From NCBI GenBank assembly GCA_949825025.1, contig OX463781.1, forward strand, positions 1,758,066 to 1,822,065: 64,000 bases of DNA, written 5' to 3'. This stretch comes from Siphlonurus alternatus (Eukaryota; Arthropoda; Insecta; Ephemeroptera; Siphlonuridae). The position numbers were made by a program, and so were the translations under genes. Below, piece after piece: positions 1 to 11,600 of the stretch. Each line of letters starts with the position of its first letter. Positions within the stretch are counted from its first letter, which is position 1. The notes under the pieces are model-generated. The model searched no databases, was not told where the DNA came from, and saw only the letters and a list, made by a program, of their open reading frames with translations.

Positions 1-118
1 ACGTATAGCCTTCTTGTAGCATGGTGTAAAATTTTCAAAATCGTAACAGCATCAGCTGTATGGCACATAATCCCCTAAAATTATGTCATTATGTGTCCGC
101 CGTGCCAAGAAAAAGACA

Positions 119-460
119 ATGGACAACATACATGGAAAAATTTTGCTGCAAAAATGAATAGAGGGTACCAAATTATGCTACTCTATATTTTTTCAAAATT
201 TTTTGAGTGTTGGAACTATTTATAAATAATTATTGAAAGTGCGGCCACGCCCCCTGGAGGCGTCAATAGGCGTTTTTTCCCTATTTTTTTATTAAGGCTC
301 CAGAGGTGCCAACATAACTTAGAGAACTTCAAAAAAAAAAAATTAAAAGAATTCTGTGATTCCAAAAAATCGGAAAAAAATTCTGAGTAGCATAATTTGT
401 GTTGATACCTTCTCTTCATTTTTGCAATAAAAATTTTTCATGCAAGTTGTCCACTGTCTA
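119..460. mobile_element. MITE family B, copy 1 (foldback)
   Basis: Inverted ends read CAATGGACAACATACATG on the left and its diverged complement near 440-460. Each is followed by a sub-terminal GAATAGAGGGTACCAAAT block and an inner TAATTATTGAAAGT block. Related copies lie at 46349-46757, 59679-60012 and 62320-63028. A sister subfamily is at 27651-28302, 55509-56030 and 56333-57180. There is no transposase, so this is a non-autonomous DNA element. Confidence 0.7.
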
Positions 461-548
461 TAGACAGTTGTCCACTGTCTATAGACAGTTGTCCACTGTC
501 TATAGACAGTTGTCCACTGTCTATAGACAGTTGTCCACTGTCTATAGA
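442..548. repeat. 21-bp palindromic tandem repeat, five copies
   Basis: The unit AGTTGTCCACTGTCTATAGAC is repeated five times with almost no divergence. Each unit contains the perfect palindrome CTGTCTATAGACAG. The array starts exactly at the right end of the family B element and reuses its terminal GTTGTCCA. The repetitive ORFs on both strands are by-products of the 21-nt period. Confidence 0.9.
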
Positions 549-1367
549 GTTGATTGCTGTTTATGTTCACGTGAGACTGGAGGGGAGGTACAACGTTATT
601 CACTACCTGCTCGCTGTAGAAGGAGGGGAGGGAGAAAGAGAAAGTCGCCCGAGGGCAAGATTGTGTTAAAAAACATAGGAGCAGTGCATGATGAAAAAAA
701 AATAATAATAAAAAATCAAATTAAATGCTTTTAACACTATATCGAGATTTTCTAAACAAGTTCTATCGTGTACTGTTCTATATTCTTACAGTATTTAATA
801 CTGATTTCTTTTGTTATATACATACGTATAAAAAAATAATAATTAATTTACACTTTCTTTATATGGCTAATCCGTGAATTCTATCCCACCTCAGAGTTGC
901 CTACTTGCCAGGGGCATGACGTCAGCGCAATACCTTTATAAATAAATAATAATTATAATATTATTATAATTTATTATAAAAATATAATATATAATTAATT
1001 TTTTCCAAATCTTCTCCCCTAACACGCTGCTGCAATGATGCGCATGGCGCGGCAGGCTCCTGTAAGGTATGCAATATGCGTTGCCGTGACATCACGTGGG
1101 CCTGGCCTATAAAGGTATATTACACTCAAAATTGATGAAGATGCCATAGATATGTGTGTATACCCTAAATAGTAAATACCATGCAGTGAACGTGGGTGTG
1201 TGCAATTAGTTTGTCTACGGATTATTATTATTTATAAATTTGAAGTTAACATGCCTCAATAACGCTTCGAGGCCTTCGAGGTGCAAACGAGCAAGCCTTT
1301 ATTGACCTTTAGGTAATGCTTATTTTTATTGTATTTATTTTACTATTTTAGTGCATAAAACTAGTTT

Positions 1368-1737
1368 AAAAGGTAAAAATAGCGCCAGTCAGCTGTTCGA
1401 CGTAGCAAATTAGCAAATTCACAAAAATTCTGATTTGTTTTTTAGATGCAGATATAGTGCCTAAAAGCCATAAAAAAAATTCAAAATTATTTAATGAGCC
1501 GATTTCTTCATTATTTTTTTTTTATTTATCCCTGAAAATTAAAAAAATAAATAAATAAATAAAAAAATTGGCTCGTTAAATTGTTTTGAAATTTTTTCTA
1601 TGGCTTTTAGGCACTAATATCTGCCTCTAAAAAAATTCAAAATTTTTGTGAATTTGCTAAGGTTTACATGTTAATCAAAGGGACCTACCTATACGTCAAA
1701 CAGCTGACCGGCGTTATCTCTACCTTAATTATAAGCA
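1368..1737. mobile_element. MITE family D, copy 1
   Basis: The inverted ends carry AAGGTA...CAGCTGTTCGACGTA on the left and CAGCTGACCGGCGTTATC with TACCTTAA on the right. Sub-terminal blocks around GTGCCTAAAAGCCATA are inverted as well. Further copies lie at 30516-30917, 43811-44175 and 48944-49336. No coding capacity. Confidence 0.75.
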
Positions 1738-2629
1738 GATAGATATTTGAATGGCTAGAATTAATTTATTTAATTTGAATATTTTTCACAAAGGAACAAC
1801 GATGTCAGGTTTACTAAATCAATAACCAAAAGCATTCAGAAAAATGCGAGCCATAAACCAAGTAAGATTTTCTTTCATTAAGAAAAGACATCTCGTACGT
1901 ACAATATATTGACGTATTTTGGATTAAATTCCTTTATGTGGTCGTCAGCAGCTGCAGAGCTATGAAGTTGGTGAAATATGAGCCCGCACGGCTGGTGCTC
2001 ATCTTAAGGTCACTGAGGTCACATTTTTATTTGTTATAATTCTACTTACTAAATTTAATGGACTACGTTTACACCTCAATGAGCTCGATCAGAGAAAATC
2101 AAGATTTTAGCATCTGATTTGGTAAAAAAGAACTTACGTTATTTTCCTTATTGGAACGTCAAGAAGTATTTGTCTTATGTTACTGAGGGAACGTGGGAAC
2201 TTCAGTCTGGACGGTCGATAATAAACAATTAACACATGAAACAGTGGCTCGAATAACTTACGTGAAACTTGAGAATGTTCCAAAGTTCAACTGGAGAACA
2301 AATTTTTATAACAGCGAGAATTTTCGATCCCATGCTTTCACGTAATGGGCTTAATTGGTACAGCAAGAGCGTCGGTTATTCTTTTTTTAAATCCCAAGCA
2401 TCATTTTCGTTATAGTATAAATAAGTACAAAAAAGTTGTTTATGGACCTTGCTGTTTGGGTGCATGCTGGGGTTTCGGTGATACGAGTTAGCGCTCCCGG
2501 GAGTTAGTTGGGTGTGCTATGCGTTTTGTGACTCGACACATGAGCAGGGTGGGGGGACCAGCAAGAATGTCGGTTACTTTTGACCGTCAAATTACTACGT
2601 CACATTACAATGATTAAATTCTGTTTCAG

Positions 2630-2697
2630 GTGACCCGCTGTATGTGGGTATGGACCTCACCATCGCCAGCTTCGACTCCATCTCTGAAGTCAACATG
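2630..2697 (+). CDS. Lcch3: Lcch3 exon (68 nt), [22 protein letters not shown]
   Basis: The acceptor TTTCAG and donor GTGAGT flank a 68-nt exon, the conserved length of the third coding exon in animal GABA-A receptor genes. It begins in phase 1 (completing a Gly codon) and reads [15 protein letters not shown] before SEVNM, a conserved beta-strand 1/2 segment. Confidence 0.92.
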
Positions 2698-5600
2698 GTG
2701 AGTCCCTCTGTACCTTTTTTTCATATCTGTGTAACCATAATATTTTACTATGAGTTACTTTTATTCATATTTCATATTTAATTGATAACATGTTTTACGA
2801 TGTTAAAGATTATTTCAAACATATATTATATGATTCCTGTTATTAACTCATTAGAGCCTGAATTAATTTTTTGTTTCAAATTTAATTTTTTTTGCTATAA
2901 TTTGAAAGTATTAGGTCTCTAAGTGAGAAAAATCAAAATTTTAATTTTTTTAATTTTAATTGAAGTTATAAATGACAATTAAAGAGTGATGCTAAATTGC
3001 ATCGCTAGGCTCTAATGTAGTCAATTTCTGCTTTTTTGCTGTTTTGAGGTTAAGACCTCTTACAGTCCAAAAAGGTTTTTTGGGGGTCTCTAATGGGTAG
3101 GCCCTTCTGTTTTATGCCAAAACAAAAATTCAGAGGGTCCCAAGAGAGCCCTAAAGGCAAAGGACCCATACTTATACATCACTTATAGAAACAAAATAAA
3201 GTGTCAAAAAAGGCAATGGCTATTCAAATTTGTTATATCTGTGTGTTGAATATAATTTTTTATGTTACTTGGAAGCATATGAAGGGACTTCAACGGGTCC
3301 CAACAAGGAGTCCCAAGGGTCCCAGAGTACTTTTTTGCTCCCTATTATTTTTATCATTGTAATTGAATACCATATTATAGAAAGTATTATTTGAACTTAT
3401 GGCATTGCAAGTCCCAAGATGCAAGTTACATGTTGGGGCCCATGCAGGGCCTCATATGAGACCCAGGGGCCCATAATACTCTTGCTCCTATATTTTAGTT
3501 TGGTATTTTATATATTTTCTAATGCGGTCCTCAGTGTCTTTATTCCAGTAAAGTGTAACCCGTACCCTCAAGCTAGCGATAATTTTGTAAATATACAGTT
3601 AGCTCTTTGAAAAAACGGGTCACCCTTTAGTATTAGTGCAAAGGCAATGAGCATTACATTAGAAAATAATCAAAGTATGTAAGATGCCAAAATACATTAT
3701 AAGAGCAAGCGTATTATGGGTCCCTGGGTCCCATGTGAGGCCGTGCATAGACTCCGCCATCATGTTGGGATATACCTTGCAATGCTAGCTCGAGTGTATT
3801 GTTTGAGCTAGCATTGCAAGGTATAAACATGATGGCGGTGTCTATGCACGGTCTCTCATGGGACCCAGGGACCCATAATACGCTTGCTCTTATATTGTAT
3901 TTTAGCATCTTACATATTTTCTAATGTAATGCTCATTGCCTTTGCGCTACTAAAGGGTTAACCGTATTTTCAAGGTAACTGTATATTTACAAAATTATCG
4001 CTAGCTTGAGGGTACGGGTTACACTTTACTGGAATAAAGACACTGAGGACCGCATTACAAAATATATAAAATACCAAACTAAAATATAGGAGCAAGAGTA
4101 TTATGGGCCCCTGGGTCTCATTTGAGGCCCTGCATGGGCCCCACCATGTAACTTGCATCTTGTATCTTGGGATTTGCAATGACATAAGTTCAAATAATAC
4201 TTTCTATATGCTGGTATTCAATTACAATGACAAAAAGAATAGGGAGCAAAAAACTACTCCGGAACCCTTGGGACCCCTTGATGGGACCCGTTGAAGTCCC
4301 TTCATATGCTTCCAAGTAACATACAAAAATATATTCAACACACAAATAACAAATTTGAATAGCCATTACCTTATTGGACACTTTATTTTGTTTCTATAAG
4401 TGATGTCAAAGTGGGTCCTTTGCCTTTAGGGCCAACTTGCGACCCTCTAAATTTTAGTTTTGACATAAAACAGAAGGATCTACTCATTAGAGATCCCCCA
4501 AAAAACTTTTTTGGACTGTAAGAGGTCGTAACCTCAAAACAGCAAAAAAGCAGAAATTGACTACATTAGAGCCTAGCTATGCAAATTTTTTACTTCAAAG
4601 TGTAGTATGTACGGAGCATTTTCATATAAGAATGAAAATTTTACTACAATTTTTAAAAAAGTTATTAAAATATTTGCAAAATAACTTTGAGCAGAAGACG
4701 AACGAAATTTGTACCCCTACTTTGATTTAGCGTCTGATGGACAATTTTTTTAAAAAAATCAAAATTGATATATTAGCATATCTATAGTGTCAATGCAAAT
4801 AGTTATTGACTGTTTTTAGCAATATAGCATCGTAATTTTATTTTTAAATATTTTTTTGCCAGGGAGTGTTTTGCGATGCTAAAATGCATCGCTAGGCTTT
4901 AATGGGTTAACGAGTATTTATGTAGCTTTAAGTATATGTTTAATTTTAAGTTGTTCGATTGTGTCTGTATTTTATGTGACTTGTTCTATGCTGTATGGCC
5001 TAAAGAATAAAATAAAAATCTATTTAATCTATTTGAATAAAGGAAGCTAGCTGTCATATCTTACGGAGGATGTATTTATTTATAATAAACAGTAAGAGTC
5101 AGGATGTTTGTAATTCGCACACAACAAGTAATACAGGTGTAGTGCCAGGAAATGCGTGATAGTGCATGAGTGAGTGAATGATGCGCACTCGTATATATAT
5201 ACTATATATTATAAACAAACAGAGACAATTCTACTTAGCGACTCGAGAATTTAACAAGAGATAGCAAGCTGATATTTTGGTCTATAATAATATTTACTCT
5301 CCCAGAAAGATTTGAGTATGAATGTAAATATAATAACAGCTACATAGCATTCATGTTTTAATTTTTTTTTTTTGTGTGTGTAGAAAATTGAACTGTTCCA
5401 TTCCCTAAAAATGCTACAAATTGTGACTTTCAAATCATTATTTTCAAACTTTTTATGAATTTTGATAAAAGACAAGAAACACAATACTGTGTTTTTACAG
5501 ATTGTTAATAATCTACATGAAAGAAAGCTTTGCAATGTAACCACCATGTTTCACAATTACGTGCGAAATACGATTTCTATTGATATAAACCGAAAAGCAA

Positions 5601-8600
5601 TTTGTTTGACGAGGCGGAATCTCTTTGTTCAATTGATAAAATTTGGTAGCACCGCTAAAGATGCTGCAAGGTAATGACTACACGAATCAATACCTCGTCG
5701 ATATTGGGGGGGGGGGGGGGCATTGAAGAGCGAGACGATGGGATCTACAGTCAAATTATTTTAATATTCCTTCCGGAAGTAGCCGGAAGTGTAAAGTTTG
5801 CAGCTCTTCTGTTTGTAATTCAGTTTTGAAACTTTACAGAGTGGTTTGAAGTAGAAGTACTGACCTGTGTGTGAAAATGTAACTCTGAAGTACGAATAGG
5901 AAGACCAGAAACCTTACACTTCCGGCTACTTCCGGAGGGAATATTAAAATAATTTGACTTTAGTCGTTGTAACAGTGCTCTGGCACCGAGACGTTTTAGT
6001 GTATCACGATGTAGGAGGGGAAAATCTAATTATAGATTGTTCAACATTTTTAAACCTTTTACAGCGTTTTAAAGGTGTTGCAGTTGTTTCTTATTATACT
6101 TCCTACACTCTGTTAATACCTTCATGACTGTATATCATCACCATCAGGGGATTTTAACACCTTGATTTTCAGCTGTTTCATGATGTATTTTCTGAAACTA
6201 CTTTAATTAAAATATGCCAGAGTTGAAATAAATTTCATCTTTTATTTGATGCCATTAAGTCAAACAGCCAAAATTTATGATTTTTTTACCAAATAGTCTT
6301 ACAAATATATAGCTAATACCAATTCTTTTAAAAACATGTTAAAGAAAATTTTAATTAATAAGGAGTATTATTCAGTTAAATCTTTTTTTAGTAGTAAATT
6401 ACCAAAAAATATTGTATTGAGTTAGTTTCTTTGGCATGAAAATTGTTAAATTATTAATAATTTATTAGATATAGTTTGTGTATTTGTCGTGTCCTTGTAT
6501 ATAATTATATTGTATAATTTTAATCTTAGTTTTCTATTTTATAATAAGATCAATGTTTGTCTCTGTACAAGCCAAATGATTTAAAATAAAAAAATAAGTT
6601 CTCTCCTAGTCTAATTCCCTCCTACTTTTCACCATTTTAGAGGAAAAAGAGACAATAAAACAACGTGTTTAAGTCTTCTTTCCTCTTATTGAACATAAAA
6701 TGTTAGAAATATTGTATCTATTTCATCCCCACTTTGAGCGATCAGAATATAAGATGTGTTTTTAAAGGTAAAAAGATTAAGTTTAGACGTGTAAAGGATG
6801 AGTTGAAGACGTAATTTTTCAACTAGGGCACATTCATTTTCTTAACTTCCTTCTAATAAAATTATCATGAATCACATTAACAATTAATTCATAATCTAAC
6901 GTTTACATACTTCACACCAAACACAAGAGGAGAAGTGTGATCACTCCGACACCCTCGCTATAAAAAAAAACACACAAAATGCCGCACTCGACCTCCGCGG
7001 TGGATCAAAGACGGTGAAGAAGCGACCTGCTGGATGAACGTCATCGATTTGATTCCTTAATTATTCCAGTTTACTACCGATAACATCGAATTACTTAGAC
7101 ACTACTATCAGATTCAAAAAGGTGTAATCCTGAATAGCATAAAAAGAGTTGTACACCTTTTTGGTTCTGATTGTAATTGAAAAGCATGGTGTTACAGAAG
7201 GGAACGTTAAAGTGTCTATATACACTATACACAGGCCTTATGGGTGACGTCATCATGAAACACGTTTGGATATCAAGGTACGAGTAATAAGAGAAGCAGC
7301 ATTGACTGATCTACAAAATACGTTGCTGATATACGATGTAAAAAACAGGACATACCACATCATATTATTTTTGAGCACAAAAAGGTCAGCTGTGATGTCG
7401 TGTGCTCGGTGACTTTGTTAAAGGCATACAGGCCTCAAATTACAAATCAGACAGTCGTCAAGTGGGTTTAGAGTATATAATCAACATTCGCATCATTTTT
7501 TTCCACGCGTGATGCATCCGTGCGAAGTCGCAGTTCAAAGTAAGAAATTTAGTCCTTGATGACGTCATGAAGTCCTTGATGACGTCACGAAGTCCTTGAT
7601 GACGTCACAACTCAATGCTAATCGGTGCTAGCTGTGAGTTGTGACGTCAGCAAGGACTTTCTTTACAGCGCGACTTCGCACAGACGCACCGCGCGCAGGT
7701 AAAAATAATACGAATGTTGATTATAAATAACTTGAGCAACACTTAATGTCTGTCTAATTTGTAATTTGAGGCCTGTATACCTTTAAGTTCAATTTTCCAT
7801 GGAGGCAACAAGTGAACCGTTTTTGCATCTTATTTACTGTGTCTGGTCAGAATTCTTTTGACTCTTTTTTCATGAAGTACCAAATTTGTACTTGGATTAA
7901 GTGTTTTATAGGTCAAAAGTGCTGGATGTAAGACGAAACTGGAGCAATTTTGTACTGACATAAAGTACTGAAACCAATTCAGCATCTAAAAATTTAGTGT
8001 GAGGGTGGATGGGGGTTGATGATTTGAAATTTCGGGGGAGGTGAGGAAAGCAACTGCTCAATTCATTACCGAATAACGGGCGCGTATACAGAAACAAATT
8101 TCTTTGGGAGGAAGGAAGGCCAATGTTAAAAAATATAGTGTGGGAAATGCCTGTATTGCCCATATGAAGGATTAATGTCACTAGTCTTAGGAGATGGTGA
8201 ATCACTCTGAAAATTATCGTGAACCTTCCTTACATTAAAACATAAATATTCAGTGAAAAAAATGAAGCAAAAGTCTGCTAGTTTTTTAGATATTCAGGAT
8301 ATATAAATAATGAGAATATCATTAGAAATATGACGGCCATTAGTCAAATCAAGTCAAATCAGCATCTTTTTCAACTAAAAAAATTAATACCTCAAAAACT
8401 AGACTGAATAATTTCTTTTTTTACTTCAAAAAGTGAACAGTTCTCTATATTCTGATCTAAATTTTATATTTTTTTACCATCAAAAAAATAATTACCATAG
8501 TGACAATAACCCTTAAATCCAACAATTCGGGGAATTTAGGCAATAGATTCCCCCTCCCCCTCCCTGTTATCGCGCCTGCCAAACAATACAAGTTCACCAT

Positions 8601-11600
8601 GGCTCCACAGCCGTGCAGGGGTCACGAAAGTTTTGGCTGGAGATGTACCTCTTATACAAAATGTCCACAACAATATAATTAATTCACAGCAGTTGTGGAG
8701 ACGGCGCATACTTTTCGTGTACATACTTTTCGTATAATGCTGCTAGTAAAGTGAATAAAGTTTCATATATTACATTCCAGAAAGACGAAAATAAACTGCT
8801 TAACAACAGACTTGAAGTATTGCTTTTCATATACACTCGCTACGTAATGTTAATGGCCGATAAAGTTGGCAATATATCGCAGGGCGCATCATCAAATTCA
8901 GAATATCATAACATTCCGCACATCAAAGAGATAATACATTTGCAGCGTGCGTGGCTTTGTTGGAGGCTAGGAGGGCGTCGGGGGCGCCACTTGAGCACGC
9001 CGAGGCAGCAAGAGGCCCTCGAGAACTGCCGCTGAAACCTCCTCGCCCGTCTAGGGAAATTCATTTCAAATTTACTCGATCTTGCCAGTATACTGTTAGT
9101 AAAATGTATTTTTCAGCTTCAGATATAACAAGCTAGTGTATTTATGATTTGCTAAAATATATTTATTTACGTACTTCTAGACGTAAAAAATATGCACCCT
9201 AGTTGAAAAATTACGTCTAACTCATCCTTTACACGTCTAAACCTAATCTTTTTACCTCTAAAACACATCGTACTTCCTCTTCGCTCAAAGTGAAGATGAA
9301 ATGAAGACAATATTTCTAACTTTTTATGTTCAAGAAGAGGAAAAAATACGTAATCCCGTCTTTTTCCCTCTTTTTTTTTTCTCTAAATTGGTGCAAAATA
9401 GGAGAGAATTATAGACTATGACAAAGCTTAATAGAGCATATACAAGATGAAATTTATTTCAACTCTATTATTGCAATGGTTAACAAAATTTATTATTATA
9501 TATTTTTTTATTTCTTTTGTTATTTCTTTTTTTTTGTGTGTGTGTTTGTTATAAATCAGACGCGGATCTAGGTGGATGGCTGGAGGGGGGGGTGCTGCAG
9601 ATCCCTTCGAAATGTTGGATTTAACATGGGCAATATAGGCTTTTCCCCCACTTCTTCAATTTTTTAACATTGGCCTTATATGTAGACAATCCTTCCCAAA
9701 ATTCGGTTCTGTTTTGGTTCGCGCCTATTATATCGAATGTTATTTTGAATTGTTTCAATATTTTATGAACTTACTTGGTTGAAAAATAATTAAATATAAA
9801 ATTTTAAAGTTGGACTATGAATTATTTGACGCACTGCTTTTTTATTTATAGACTCGTTTTCAACCCTCCCTTTTTTTTTTAACAGATTACTAATAATAGC
9901 TTTGTGTTTCGTCGTGACAAAAGTATGTAGTGTTCTTCGCAGGTTTAGAGTGCTGTTTTATCTTTCATATTTTTCAGCACGTGGATAAAATTTCACTTTA
10001 TTGACATAAATTTCGTTTTACGTGACGTGGACTGTACCACATTTGTTCCCAAAATGCCGCTTCGGGGCAGCACTATCTTGCTGGGCTATATGCAGCCTAT
10101 AGATGAGGCAAATGTAATTTGTATGGTCCCTTTTTTGATTTCAAATGAATTATGGTGAACTTATATAGATCAGAAGAGGAATAAAGTAATACATAAAGAC
10201 TATAGGCTAGGGAGAGGCTAGTGGCCTGTTACGCGTCCCAGCAATCGCTGAGGTGATTCTGAGGGAACTTTGGAAAACCTCAGTCAGGACGGACACCTTT
10301 ATTATTTATATTCATCAATGAACTAAAGTGATGTCCAAAGTCTGGGGAACCACACACAAGTGCACCTCTGCACTGGGTAGAAAGCCGATATGAATTTACT
10401 CTAGCAACGAATTTTTTTACTTAAAATGGTAACCCATCGAAGTATACAAACCACGCTCGACGTAGGTGATTTAACCGTGCTATTATATGTACGTTAATTT
10501 CCTGGTGTTAGTGGTGAGATGGTGCATATAAAACCTGGATCAAATAGTGGCCATCTTTACAATTGGTGGCCCATCTTTAACTCTAGAATTACCCACGGAG
10601 GGCATCACTCCGACTCGTTAATCTTTTAAAGCTGAAAAAAGCGCGAAATACTCCTCCCAAAATTCTAAAAAAAAATTGTAAATCTTAGCTAGCCACCCAG
10701 CAATGCATTGCCGTAAAAAAAAATATAGTGAGAAAAAAACTCACTTTTTTAATTTTTTAAACATGTGATTTAAAAATAGGGTCGTTTCGAAACCCACCCC
10801 CCACCCCTTGGTACGTGTGACAAAAAAAAATACCTTGGTAATTCTACGGTCAATATAAAATTGCCCCCTGTTGCAGGACTACACGATTACGATGTACCTG
10901 AACCAGTACTGAAGGACATACATCTGTACCTCCCACTAACCACGTCCCCCTGTTGCAGGACTACACGATCACGATGTACCTGAATCAGTACTGGAAGGAT
11001 GAGCGCCTGGCCTTCAGCAATGAGGAGGAGATCCTCACGTTGTCGGGGGACTTCGCGGAGAAGATTTGGGTGCCCGACACTTTCTTCGCCAACGACAAGA
11101 ACAGGTAAGTCCGGCTAAGAGCGTCTGGGGTCAGATGACTCTTTGCAGAGATAAATTACCTTAGTTTCATGATGAGCAAGTAACCTCGTAATGATACAGT
11201 CTGGCACATGCAGTGCTGGACGTTTTTAAATTGTATCGTGTTTTTAAACCATAAACAATGTAGCAATTTTTTTCTTTAAATTTAGAGCAAAGTATGAAAT
11301 GTAAAATACCCAAGCAAACAGACTTCGAAGAGCTTAAAAGGTACTTTGGGGTATCAGGCACTCGGAAACTTTGGGGGGGAAGAGGTATCATGGCACACAG
11401 TAAAATTCTGTTATTGGGCACTTGGTTAATTTGGGGTAGGCAAGAAAATTTCTGCGCTATCATGAAATCTGTGTGAAATGTGATGATATTCGTGAGAACT
11501 GCTGGAATAGCCAACATTTAAATTTTTCATCTTTTTGTTTATTTGAGCATCAGTAAAACAGATAAGTATAAGGGGGGGTCGCACACTTCCTTCGTATCGC

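Larger units (their letters stand above)
1..2629. other. Upstream flank or intron of Lcch3; repeats only
   Basis: No exon was recognised here. The next upstream Lcch3 exon, which should end in codon phase 1 just before residue Gly of the 2630 exon, was not found, so this is probably an intron. The stretch holds a MITE at about 119-460, a 21-bp tandem array, a short inverted pair around TATAAA-containing sequence at about 895-1120, and a MITE at 1368-1737. From 1740 to 2629 I see only a fragment resembling a dispersed repeat at about 2180-2230. Confidence 0.5.

Noticed and set aside
343..734. ORFs on both strands with repeated YRQLSTV / YRQWTTV
   Set aside because: Products of the 21-bp tandem repeat (a multiple of three); no protein signature.
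1..2629. Search for upstream Lcch3 exons (signal peptide, first ligand-binding exons)
   Set aside because: No frame with the expected phase and motifs was found; they are placed outside the window.
5462..5674. 70-residue plus-strand ORF
   Set aside because: AT-rich, no known motif, no exon-like composition or splice context.
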